Shown here: one piece after another, positions 1 to 7,065 of the stretch | Layout of the letters: each line of letters begins with the position of its first letter | How positions within the stretch are numbered: position 1 is the stretch's first letter | Assembly (NCBI GenBank): GCA_963829705.1 | Contig: CAWHJN010000005.1 | Coordinates: forward strand, 620,001 to 684,000 | Direction of reading: 5' to 3' | DNA length: 64,000 bases | From: CAWHJN01 sp963829705 | GTDB taxonomy: Bacteria > Bacteroidota > Rhodothermia > Rhodothermales > BA12 | The notes under the pieces: model-generated | What the model was told of the DNA's origin: nothing | Seen by the model: only the letters and a program-made list of their open reading frames with translations | Databases searched by the model: none | Position numbers and translations under genes: made by a program

Positions 1-175
1 AGCCCGAGAGTTCGGCCACGCGCGCCTGCCCCATCCCTCCGCCCTGGAGGTAGGCCTCGGCGCGCTCGGGTGGGAGCGACTTGAGCGGCTCGGTAGCACC
101 TCCCACCTGGGCAAATGCAGGAGCCGCGACGAGCGGGACGATGGACGCGGCGAGGAGGAGTAGGAGGGGCCGCAT
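1..175 (-). CDS. Exported protein, N-terminal fragment (possibly Spy/CpxP-like)
   Basis: The 5' end of a gene running off the left edge; only about 58 residues are visible. It opens with a clear Sec signal peptide (MRPLLLLLAASIVPLVAA, then an APAFAQ cleavage region). The mature start includes LKSLPPERAEAYLQGGGMG and ARVAELSG. A leucine/arginine-rich start followed by GxGMGxAxxAEL resembles periplasmic Spy/CpxP-type metal or envelope-stress chaperones, but this is an impression from few residues. It is transcribed away from the ferritin/two-component operon, so the repeats at 854-892 could also influence it. Confidence 0.5.
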   Translation of the reverse strand, partial: MRPLLLLLAASIVPLVAAPAFAQVGGATEPLKSLPPERAEAYLQGGGMGQARVAELSG

Positions 176-249
176 GACTGTGAGGGTCGAAGGGGGCGGA
201 AAAGGGTGAGCGGTCAGCAGAGGTCGTCACAGGGGCTGTAGTCACCTTC

Positions 250-753
250 CTAGTCGTCTTCGTCGTGCCCCTGTTCGGGTGCGGCGCGCGACACGTCGAC
301 CGCTGGCGCCAGCGTATCCCCGCGGATCTCGGGGTGGTTGATCTGCCCGCCGAGGTTGGCGACGTAGCCGATCCACACGCCCGCTGCGAGCGCGAGCACG
401 AGCGCCATCGCCGTTGCCGAGCGCGGCAGCACCTTCTCGCGGAAGACGACGAGCAGCACCAGCGCCACGGCTCCCACGACGCCCGTCGCGATGGCGGCCG
501 CGAGCGCGGCATCCTCGTGCGCCTCGATGGCGTCGTTCGAGACGCCGACCTGGTCTTCGACGATGTCCTCGGCGTTCTCGCCGGAGAGGTATACGGGCAG
601 CACGAGCACGCCCGCAAGCACGAGCAGGCCCAGCGCGGCCTTCCCGACGTGTTCGTTTTTGCGTACGAGGGCCCACGCGAGGCCGAGGATGCCGAAGGCG
701 ATCCCGAAAAGCGGGGCGTGGTTGAGCAGCAGGTGGAGGTGGGCGGCAGTCAT
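250..753 (-). CDS. Small integral membrane protein, function unknown
   Basis: 167 residues with four predicted membrane helices (about residues 13-31, 40-56, 84-104 and 115-134). The N-terminus has a histidine-rich start (HLHLLLNHAPLFG) and the tail is acidic and charged (GHDEDD). A loop between helices 2 and 3 is rich in Asp/Glu. The His cluster just before helix 1 could bind metal or heme, which is inference. No known family is recognised with confidence. It is divergent from the ferritin-like gene and lies behind the partial exported protein on the same strand. Confidence 0.75.
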   Translation of the reverse strand: MTAAHLHLLLNHAPLFGIAFGILGLAWALVRKNEHVGKAALGLLVLAGVLVLPVYLSGENAEDIVEDQVGVSNDAIEAHEDAALAAAIATGVVGAVALVLLVVFREKVLPRSATAMALVLALAAGVWIGYVANLGGQINHPEIRGDTLAPAVDVSRAAPEQGHDEDD

Positions 754-853
754 GGCAGCATGGGCTGAGACGGTAGGAGGGAGACGACGCCGGAAGGCAG
801 GACGGGCGCGAACCCGTCTGCCACCAGCCTACGGCGCGCCTGCCTGCCTTTTC

Positions 854-892
854 TGAGAGCACCGTGAGAGCGCCATGAGAGGAGCGTGAGAA
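854..892. promoter_or_regulatory. Four TGAGAR direct repeats at exact 11-bp spacing (probable response-regulator operator)
   Basis: TGAGAG occurs at 854-859, 865-870 and 876-881, and TGAGAA at 887-892, so the start-to-start distance is exactly 11 bp each time. OmpR/PhoB-type regulators are known to bind head-to-tail direct repeats placed about one helical turn apart. The array ends 81 bp before the ferritin-like gene, which is followed by an OmpR-family regulator and its kinase. Autoregulation of that operon, and possibly of the divergent membrane protein, is inferred. Confidence 0.6.
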
Positions 893-973
893 CCCCTCCG
901 CCGCCGGAACGGCCCCTGCTACGGCGCGTGGGCAGATCGTCCTTCTTCGCTATTCACGCAGCCCTCTACTTCC

Positions 974-1405
974 ATGACTACCGACCAACAGGCCCTCATC
1001 GACGGCCTCAACGATGACCTCGCGCATGAGTATCAGGCCGTCATCATGTACACCTCCTACGCCGCGCTCGTCAGCGGCATCCACCGGCCTATGCTCAAGG
1101 GCTTCTTCGAGACGGAGATCCCCGAGGAACTCACGCACGCGCAGTTTCTCGCCAACAAGATCACGGCCCTCGGCGGGATGCCCGTGACCGCGCCCGCGCC
1201 GCTGACCCTCGAGCGCGAGGCGACGGCGATGCTGCGGCAGGTGCTCGACGCCGAGACGGAGACGATCACGCGCTACGTCGAGCGGCGCAAGCAGGCGGAG
1301 GCCTTCGCCGACTACGGCCTCGCCGCCGAACTCGACACCATCCTCAGCGACGAGACGCGCCACAAGGAAGAGACCGACAAGCTCCTCCGCGACCTCGGAG
1401 CCTGA
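974..1405 (+). CDS. Ferritin-like / bacterioferritin-type four-helix protein
   Basis: 143 residues, all alpha-helical. Carboxylate/histidine motifs typical of the ferritin-like superfamily are spread over four helices: LAHEYQAVIMYTSY (helix 1), FETEIPEELTHAQFL (helix 2, E..H), EAETETITRY-like third helix, and ILSDETRHKEETDKLL (helix 4, E..H). The spacing suits a di-iron site. The length is shorter than bacterioferritin and closer to ferritin-like domain proteins used in iron handling or oxidative stress. The leader (CCCTCTACTTCC) has no Shine-Dalgarno. The response-regulator gene follows after 15 bp, so the three genes probably form one operon. Confidence 0.85.
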   Translation: MTTDQQALIDGLNDDLAHEYQAVIMYTSYAALVSGIHRPMLKGFFETEIPEELTHAQFLANKITALGGMPVTAPAPLTLEREATAMLRQVLDAETETITRYVERRKQAEAFADYGLAAELDTILSDETRHKEETDKLLRDLGA

Positions 1406-1420
1406 GCGCCCGGCCTCACC

Positions 1421-2128
1421 ATGCACCGCATCCTGCTCATCGAAGACGAGCGCCAGGTGGCCTCTTTTGTCCGGCAGGGGCTGGAGGAGGAGGGCTATGC
1501 CGTCGAGTGGGCGGCGACGGGCCGAGCGGGCGAGCGCCGCGCCCTCGCCGAGCCGTTCGACCTCGTGCTCCTCGACCTCCGCCTCCCGGACGTGCATGGC
1601 CTCGCGGTGTGCGAATCCGTGCGCCGCCACGCGCCCACGCTGCCCATCCTCATGCTGACCGCGCTCGACGCCGTCGACGACCGCGTGGCGGGCCTCCGCG
1701 CCGGGGCCGACGACTACCTGCCCAAGCCGTTCGCCTTCGCCGAACTCGTCGCCCGCGTCGAGGCGCTGCTGCGCCGCGCCGCGCTCGAACCCGCCGACCG
1801 CGCCCACACCGACGGCCCGCTCGAGGTGGACGTGGCCACGCGCCGCTGCACCTGCTTCGGCGAAGCGCTCGACCTGTCGGCGACGGAGTTCGACTTGCTC
1901 GCCTACTTCGTCGCTCGCAAGGGGCAGGTGCTCACGCGCGACGAACTCCACCGCGACGTGTGGGGCCACCGCTTCGACCGGGGCACCAACCTCGTGGATG
2001 TGTACGTGGGCTACGTGCGGCGCAAGCTGGCAGCGTCAGGATGCGCGGCCCGCGTCGAGACGCTGCGCGGCGTCGGCTACCGCTACGTTCCTGTCGGCGA
2101 CGCAGACGAGGCGAGGGGCGATGGCTGA
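1421..2128 (+). CDS. OmpR-family DNA-binding response regulator
   Basis: 235 residues. The N-terminal receiver domain (about 1-118) has the acidic pair at E8/D9, phospho-acceptor D52 in VLLDLRLPD, T80 and K102 in DDYLPKPF. A winged-helix effector domain follows (about 130-225) with DVWGHRFDRGTNLVDVYVG and the LRGVGYRYVP wing typical of OmpR/CopR regulators. It overlaps the downstream kinase gene by 8 bp, so the pair should be translationally coupled. The metal/copper-type subgroup is a guess from the CopR-like organisation; the actual signal is unknown. The TGAGAR repeats at 854-892 are its likely binding site. Confidence 0.93.
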   Translation: MHRILLIEDERQVASFVRQGLEEEGYAVEWAATGRAGERRALAEPFDLVLLDLRLPDVHGLAVCESVRRHAPTLPILMLTALDAVDDRVAGLRAGADDYLPKPFAFAELVARVEALLRRAALEPADRAHTDGPLEVDVATRRCTCFGEALDLSATEFDLLAYFVARKGQVLTRDELHRDVWGHRFDRGTNLVDVYVGYVRRKLAASGCAARVETLRGVGYRYVPVGDADEARGDG

Positions 2129-3590
2129 ATACGCGCCCACGAATGGAGACGCGCGGCGCGGCCCGCCCGCATTCCGGCGACGGCTGACGCGCACGATGGG
2201 CGTGGCGCTGGGGCTGGCGCTGGCGGTGCTCGGTGCGCTCGTGGTGCTCGGCGCGTGGGGGCTGCTCAACTACAGCGCTCGTGCCACCCTTGCCTCCGAG
2301 GTCAACAACTTCACGGCCCACGTGGTCGAGGGCGACCGCCTCGACGTCGACGCCTATCCGTGGGACGAGCCGCATCACCGCTTCACCGACCCTCACATCG
2401 ACCCCCACTTTCTCCAGGTGTTCGATGCCGAGGGCCGTCCCCTGCGGTCGTCGATGAACGTGGCCCGCCTCGGCGCGGAGTTCCCCGCCCGCCTCTTCCC
2501 CGTCACCGGAGCCGACCCCGGCATCGGACGGCTGCGGACGTTCGAGGCTGGCGGCACCACGTTCTATTCCCTCACGACGCCCATCGTGACGCGCGCGGGA
2601 ACGACGCTCGGCTACCTCCAGGTGGCGCGCTACGAGCCGGGCATCACGGCGATGCTCGGGCAGATCGGCCTGGGCGTTGCGGCGGGCTACGGGCTCGTCC
2701 TCGCGGCGCTGCTGGCGCTGCTCTGGGCCGTCGGCAGGCGCGTGGTGCAGCCCCTCGAGGCGATGACGACGGCGGCGCGCGGCCTCTCCTCCGACCGGCT
2801 CGACCAGCGCGTGCCCATTCCGCCCGACGCCGACCAGGAGACGGCGGAACTCGGGCGCGCGCTCAACGACGCCCTTGCCCGGCTCGAACGTGCTTTCGGG
2901 GAGGTTCGCCGCTTCACCGCCGACGCGGCGCACGAGCTTCAGACCCCGCTGACGGTGCTGCTCGGCCACATCGAGGTGGCGCTCAGGCGCGAGCGGTCGC
3001 CGGAGGCCTATCGCCAGACCCTCGGCGTGCTCCAGGCAGAGGCGGAAGAACTCGTCCGAACCGTGCGGGGGCTGCTCGCGCTCGCGCGCGTCGAAGGGCC
3101 TTCGCAGCGCCCGGAGGCGGTAGACCTCGCGCGGGTGGCGCGGGAGGAAGCAGACGCGGCACGTCCCCGCGCCGAGGCGAAAGGGCTGACGCTGACGGTC
3201 GAGGCCGACCACGAAGCGCGCGTCGAGGGGCATCCCGCGCTGCTCCGCGACGCGGCGCGAAACCTCCTCGACAACGCCGTGAAGTACACCGACACCGGCG
3301 AAGTCCGCGTCTGCGTGCGCCGCCACGACGGGCACGTCGTGCTCGCCGTCGAAGACACGGGCATCGGGATCGCGCCGGCATTCCTTCCCCACGTCACCGC
3401 CCGTTTCCGCCGGGCCGACGACGTGCAGCACCTGCCGGGCAGCGGCCTCGGCCTCTCGCTCGTCGAGCAGGTGGCCGCGCACCACGGCGGTCGGCTCGGC
3501 ATCCATTCTGCGCCCGGTGGAGGCACGCGCGCCGAGATCAGCCTCCCGGCGCTGGACGTCGACGGGTCGCCGAACGGGTTTAGACGCTGA
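2121..3590 (+). CDS. Membrane sensor histidine kinase
   Basis: 489 residues from the ATG that overlaps the regulator gene. There are two membrane helices (about 27-47 and 180-203) flanking a periplasmic sensor of roughly 130 residues, then a HAMP-like segment, a HisKA dimerisation domain with the H-box (ADAAHELQTPLTVLL) and an HATPase domain with N-box (NLLDNAVKYTD) and G-boxes (DTGIGI, GSGLGLSLV). The architecture matches CusS/EnvZ-type kinases that pair with OmpR-family regulators. The 3' end overlaps the convergent ADP-ribosylglycohydrolase-like gene by 11 bp. Confidence 0.93.
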   Translation: MAEYAPTNGDARRGPPAFRRRLTRTMGVALGLALAVLGALVVLGAWGLLNYSARATLASEVNNFTAHVVEGDRLDVDAYPWDEPHHRFTDPHIDPHFLQVFDAEGRPLRSSMNVARLGAEFPARLFPVTGADPGIGRLRTFEAGGTTFYSLTTPIVTRAGTTLGYLQVARYEPGITAMLGQIGLGVAAGYGLVLAALLALLWAVGRRVVQPLEAMTTAARGLSSDRLDQRVPIPPDADQETAELGRALNDALARLERAFGEVRRFTADAAHELQTPLTVLLGHIEVALRRERSPEAYRQTLGVLQAEAEELVRTVRGLLALARVEGPSQRPEAVDLARVAREEADAARPRAEAKGLTLTVEADHEARVEGHPALLRDAARNLLDNAVKYTDTGEVRVCVRRHDGHVVLAVEDTGIGIAPAFLPHVTARFRRADDVQHLPGSGLGLSLVEQVAAHHGGRLGIHSAPGGGTRAEISLPALDVDGSPNGFRR

Positions 3591-4323
3591 GGGCCTCGGC
3601 GGCGCGAAGCACGTCTCCGCGCGCGGCGAGGCCCTCGTGCCATTCGTTCGGAAACGCCTGCGCGCCGTGCAGCGCGCCGAGGAGGCTGCCCACGAGCGCG
3701 CCCACCGTCGCCGTCTGTCCGCCGACGTTGATGGACGAAAGGAGCGTGCCCTCCACCAGAAACGGGTTGCGGGCGAACATGGCGACGGCGAACAGCCACG
3801 CGCGCTCGGCGTCGTCGGTGCCGCCGCACGCATCGGCGAGGTCGAGGGGTACGTCGTCGGGGTCGGGCGTGACGCGGGCGAGGCGGCGAGCCAGATTTTC
3901 CGGGGCGTCGCCGAGCAGGCCATGCCAGAAGGAGTAGACGTCGAACGAGCCGGGCGGCAGGGTGCGGAGGTGCGCGATAGCGTGGGCGTGGAGCGCCGCA
4001 GTGGGCGGGAGGTCGGCAGGCGCGGCGTCCAGAAGTCCCCACACGACGCTCTCGGCGAGGCGGACGGGCAGATCTGCGGCAGGCGCGGGGTCGCGGGTGT
4101 GCGCCAGCGCCAGCGCGTGACGCGTCAGCGTGGTGCCGCTGCCCGCCGTGCCCTCGCCGTATTCGTCGTCGCGGTATTCCTTGATGCCTTTGAAGTAGAG
4201 CCGGACGTTCTGGTGGCTGAGGCCGTTGGCGGGGCGGCCCAGCGCGTCGCCGATGGCGAGGCCGAGGAGCGCGCCTGTCACCGCGTCGGGTGCGGGCGAA
4301 GGCGTGGTTTGTTCACGAAGCAT
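3580..4323 (-). CDS. ADP-ribosylglycohydrolase-fold protein lacking the metal-binding residues
   Basis: 247 residues, slightly short for the family. The N-terminal signature GALLGLAIGDALGRP is clear, and the C-terminal segment NVGGQTATVGALVGSLLGA aligns with the usual GGDTDT..GA..GA motif. However, the two Asp ligands in that motif are Q and A here. The upstream WTDDT motif of active enzymes is also absent; the equivalent stretch reads GSGTTLTRHALALA. Because these residues bind the two Mg ions in active enzymes, it is probably not a standard hydrolase and may be a binding protein. The start is the ATG at 4323, after a C/T-rich leader. Confidence 0.8.
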   Translation of the reverse strand: MLREQTTPSPAPDAVTGALLGLAIGDALGRPANGLSHQNVRLYFKGIKEYRDDEYGEGTAGSGTTLTRHALALAHTRDPAPAADLPVRLAESVVWGLLDAAPADLPPTAALHAHAIAHLRTLPPGSFDVYSFWHGLLGDAPENLARRLARVTPDPDDVPLDLADACGGTDDAERAWLFAVAMFARNPFLVEGTLLSSINVGGQTATVGALVGSLLGALHGAQAFPNEWHEGLAARGDVLRAAEALSV

Positions 4324-4349
4324 GAGGGAGCAGCGGGTAAGACCGGGCG

Positions 4350-4357
4350 TACGTTTG
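4350..4357 (+). promoter_or_regulatory. TACGTTTG, candidate -7 box for the ccm operon
   Basis: Exact match to the Bacteroidota sigma-70 -7 consensus TAnnTTTG, 66 bp upstream of ccmB. It lies in the short gap between the divergent ADP-ribosylglycohydrolase-like gene and ccmB. No clear -33 TTTG at ideal spacing was seen. Confidence 0.45.
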
Positions 4358-4423
4358 CCCCGCAGCCATGCTCCCACGCGCTGCCCGCCGTTTCCCTCTC
4401 CGCCGACATCCGACGAGCCTGCC

Positions 4424-5095
4424 ATGACGTGGTGGCGCAGCGCCTGGGCCGTTTTCGAGAAAGACCTCACGCTGGAGTGGCGCAGCCGCCTCGCGGTGAA
4501 CACGCTGCTCGTCTTCGGCCTGGCGACGGTGCTGCTGCTGTGGTTCGCGCTCGGCGCGCAGACGCCGACGAACGCGGTGCAGGCCGCGCTCTTGTGGACG
4601 GTGCTGCTCTTCGCGGCCGCGCTCGGGCTCGGGCGTGCGTTCGTGCAGGAGGAGGAGCGCGGCACGCTGCTGTTTCTGCGCCTCAACGCGCATCCCCTCG
4701 GCGTGTACGCGGGCAAGCTGCTCTTCAACGTCGTGCTGATCACCGTGCTGGGTGGCGTCACGTGCGCGGCGTTCGTGCTGGTGCTGGGCGTGGAGGTGGC
4801 GGAATTCGGGCTTTTCGCGCTCGTGCTGGCGCTGGGCGCGCTCGGCCTGGCGGCGGCCACCACGCTGCTCGCCGCCCTCATCGCCCGGGCGTCGCACAGC
4901 GGGGCGCTGCTGCCCGTGCTGCTCTTCCCGCTGCTCGTGCCGCTCCTGCTCTCGGGCGTCCGTCTGACGCGCCACGCGCTCGACGGCGGCATGGGCTGGA
5001 TGGGCGCGGCGGACGGCCTCGTGACGCTCGCCACCTACCCGCTCGCCCTCGTCGCCGCGTCCGTGCTGCTGTTCGAGTACGTGTGGAGTGAATAG
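4424..5095 (+). CDS. ccmB: Heme exporter protein CcmB
   Basis: 223 residues with six hydrophobic helices. The N-terminus (WAVFEKDLTLEWRSRLAVN) and the motif FVQEEERGTLLFLRL match CcmB, the membrane subunit of the CcmAB ABC transporter in cytochrome c maturation system I. The length is normal for the family. It leads a run of ccmB-ccmC-ccmD-ccmE. No ccmA ATPase gene is next to it in this window, so the ATPase must be encoded elsewhere. The start at the internal ATG was chosen because the protein begins there in the family and the preceding leader lies outside the conserved sequence. Confidence 0.93.
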   Translation: MTWWRSAWAVFEKDLTLEWRSRLAVNTLLVFGLATVLLLWFALGAQTPTNAVQAALLWTVLLFAAALGLGRAFVQEEERGTLLFLRLNAHPLGVYAGKLLFNVVLITVLGGVTCAAFVLVLGVEVAEFGLFALVLALGALGLAAATTLLAALIARASHSGALLPVLLFPLLVPLLLSGVRLTRHALDGGMGWMGAADGLVTLATYPLALVAASVLLFEYVWSE

Positions 5096-5108
5096 CTGAA
5101 TGGAGATG

Positions 5109-5159
5109 GAGGTTGGAAAGCACCTTCGTCTCCTCTTCTGACCTCCACTCTCCAACCTC
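5109..5159. repeat. Imperfect inverted repeat between ccmB and ccmC
   Basis: GAGGTTGGA (5109-5117) is the reverse complement of TCCAACCTC (5151-5159), with further purine/pyrimidine complementarity around it. It occupies the short gap between two co-directional genes and could fold in the mRNA just upstream of the ccmC start. Similar purine-to-pyrimidine spacers occur elsewhere in the window. Confidence 0.5.
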
Positions 5160-5168
5160 ATCAGACCC

Positions 5169-5870
5169 ATGATTTCTGCCCTTCCACGTTACTACACCGC
5201 CCGCCGCGCGCTCGTGCTCGGCGGCATGGCGTACGTCATCCTGGCGGGCTTTCTGCTGCCGTTTCCGCGCGTAGACAACATCCTCGGGCAAACGCACCGC
5301 AACCTGTTTTTCCACGTGCCCATGTGGTTCACGCTGATGGCCGCGATGGGTGTGTCGGGGTACTGGGCGTGGCGGTACCTCCGCACCGGCGACGCGATGG
5401 CGGACGTGCGCTCGGTGGAGGCGGCACGGCTGGGTGTACTTTTCGGCGTGATGGGGCTCGTCACAGGCATGACGTGGGCACGCTTCACGTGGTACCAGGG
5501 CACGGGCAAGTGGTGGAACAACGATCCCAAGCAGCTCATGGCGGCCGTTCAGATGCTCATCTACGCGGCGTATTTCGTGCTCCGCACCGCCTTCGACGAC
5601 GAGCGGCGGCGTGCCCGCATCGCGGCGGCGTACAACCTCTTTGCGTTCGCCACGGTGCCGTTCCTGCTCTACGTGCTGCCGCGCCAGATGGCAAGCCTGC
5701 ACCCCGGCGCGGAAGGCAACCCGGCCTTCTCGGCCATCACGCACCCGCTCATGCGCGCCGTGCTGTACCCGTCGTTCCTGTGCTTCATCGGCCTCTTCTG
5801 GCTGCTCTACACGCAGCGCGTGCGCCTGGCTCGCCTGCGCCGCCTGCTCGACCCTGACCCGTTCTCATGA
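5169..5870 (+). CDS. ccmC: Cytochrome c maturation protein CcmC (heme handling)
   Basis: 233 residues with six membrane helices. CcmC loads heme onto CcmE using a periplasmic tryptophan-rich motif and two conserved histidines. Here the histidine segments are QTHRNLFFHVPMWFT and SAITHPLMRAVLYPS. The tryptophan-rich motif reads TGKWWNNDPKQLMAA, so the classic WGxxWxWD is shortened to a KWWNNDP version, as is common outside Proteobacteria. The stop overlaps ccmD by 4 bp (ATGA), showing coupling. The leader is C/T-rich without a Shine-Dalgarno. Confidence 0.93.
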   Translation: MISALPRYYTARRALVLGGMAYVILAGFLLPFPRVDNILGQTHRNLFFHVPMWFTLMAAMGVSGYWAWRYLRTGDAMADVRSVEAARLGVLFGVMGLVTGMTWARFTWYQGTGKWWNNDPKQLMAAVQMLIYAAYFVLRTAFDDERRRARIAAAYNLFAFATVPFLLYVLPRQMASLHPGAEGNPAFSAITHPLMRAVLYPSFLCFIGLFWLLYTQRVRLARLRRLLDPDPFS

Positions 5871-6130
5871 CGATCCTCCCGCTCTTCCAGGACGCCGACA
5901 CCACCGACGCCGTCACGTCCGTCCCCACGCTCGTCTACGACGCGCCCGACGCGCCGCCGGTGGGTGCCGAGCGCTTCCTGTTGCAGCAGGACAAGCTCTA
6001 CGTCGTGCTGGCCGTCGTCCTGATCATCTGGCTCGGCATCGCGTTTTACCTCGTCCGCACCGACCGCCGCCTCGCCCGACTCGAACGCGACGCCGAACGC
6101 GCAGCCCCGACCCGCGTGCGTAGCTTGTGA
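5867..6130 (+). CDS. ccmD: CcmD-like single-helix membrane protein
   Basis: 87 residues with one membrane helix (VVLAVVLIIWLGIAFYLV, about residues 45-62) followed by a basic cytoplasmic tail (RTDRRLARLERDAERA). CcmD proteins are small, poorly conserved single-span proteins that hold CcmC and CcmE together. The assignment rests on topology and on position between ccmC (ATGA overlap) and ccmE. The N-terminal extension of about 40 residues before the helix is longer than in E. coli CcmD. Confidence 0.75.
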   Translation: MTILPLFQDADTTDAVTSVPTLVYDAPDAPPVGAERFLLQQDKLYVVLAVVLIIWLGIAFYLVRTDRRLARLERDAERAAPTRVRSL

Positions 6131-6184
6131 GCAGCAATCCTGCTTTGTAAACCCGTTACCCTTTACCCGTCACCCCATCTACCC

Positions 6185-6595
6185 ATGAAACCCAAAACCA
6201 TCGCCGGTATCGCCCTGCTGGGCGTGTTCAGCTTTCTGCTCTTCCGCAGCTTCGGCGCGCAGGTGGGCGGCTACATGGATTTCGCTGAGGCCGCGCGCAC
6301 AGGCGCGAACGCCCACGTGGTGGGCATGTGGGTCGAGGACGTGCCGTTCACCTACGACCGCGACGCCAACGTTTTCCAGTTCGTGATGGAGGACGAGCAG
6401 GGCGCGCGGCGCACCGTGCGCTACCACAACCCCAAGCCCCCCAACTTCGAGGATGCCGATCAGGTGGTCGTCGAGGGCTCGGTGGGGCCGGGCGACACGT
6501 TCGTGGCCGACCACATCCTCGTCAAGTGCCCATCCAAGTACAACGATACGCAGGCTTTCGAGGGCGCGCCCACGCAGACCTCGTCGATGCCATGA
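6185..6595 (+). CDS. ccmE: Heme chaperone CcmE, Cys-type variant
   Basis: 136 residues: a membrane anchor (about 5-24) and an OB-fold periplasmic domain with typical CcmE strands (VGGYMDFAEAARTG, VVVEGSVGPGDTFVADHI). Classical CcmE binds heme covalently through His in an HxxxY motif; here the aligned stretch is LVKCPSKYND, giving CxxxY. CxxxY CcmE proteins are known from archaea and some bacteria and go with altered Ccm systems. An unrelated His lies four residues before the usual position (ADHILVKC). The next gene starts inside the stop codon (ATGA). Confidence 0.92.
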   Translation: MKPKTIAGIALLGVFSFLLFRSFGAQVGGYMDFAEAARTGANAHVVGMWVEDVPFTYDRDANVFQFVMEDEQGARRTVRYHNPKPPNFEDADQVVVEGSVGPGDTFVADHILVKCPSKYNDTQAFEGAPTQTSSMP

Positions 6596-6942
6596 ACGAC
6601 GCCAACCCGCTTCCCCCGTGCCCCGGCACGCCCAACTGCGAGCGCCAGAGCCACGCCTTCGACGCCGACGCTGAAACGCTGTTCGGCGCTGTCCAGGAAG
6701 TCCTCGCCGTGATGAACCCCGTGGAGGTCACCGCCGAGGCCGAGCGCTACCACGTGGACGCCGTCTTTCGCGTGATCTTTTTCCGGGACGACCTGGCACT
6801 GCGCGTTGAGCCGCGCGACACGGGATCGACGCTCCACATCCGCAGTGCCAGCCGCACGGGCCGCAACGACTTCGGCGTCAACCGCCGCCGCATCGAACGC
6901 TTTCTGGACACGCTACGCGGGGTGATGGGGGAGGAAGGATGA
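6592..6942 (+). CDS. DUF1499 family protein
   Basis: 116 residues. It opens with PCPGTPNCERQSHAFDADA, close to the CPxxPNCVSS motif of DUF1499 proteins, and ends with RSASRTGRNDFGVNRRRI, the usual SRxGxxDFGxNRxRI motif. The biochemical role is unknown. It overlaps ccmE by 4 bp (ATGA) and is therefore part of the ccm transcription unit. No signal peptide or membrane helix is visible. Confidence 0.88.
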   Translation: MNDANPLPPCPGTPNCERQSHAFDADAETLFGAVQEVLAVMNPVEVTAEAERYHVDAVFRVIFFRDDLALRVEPRDTGSTLHIRSASRTGRNDFGVNRRRIERFLDTLRGVMGEEG

Positions 6943-7065
6943 CTGAGGACCAGGGATTGTAGAAAAGCGCTAGGGGAACGGTTCGAGGCTACCGCCAACT
7001 TCACCTCCTGCTCCGCCGCTTGCAGTAACAACGCTATCCCCGCCAGTCCCCAACCTCCCTCACCC

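Noticed and set aside
58..77. Treating the DxDxDG motif of the PA-like protein as a generic thrombospondin/EF-hand repeat (protein residues 58-77, gene at 11955-14972)
   Set aside because: The similarity extends well beyond the calcium motif through the DPYSD, HPLVAA and pore-domain segments in PA order.
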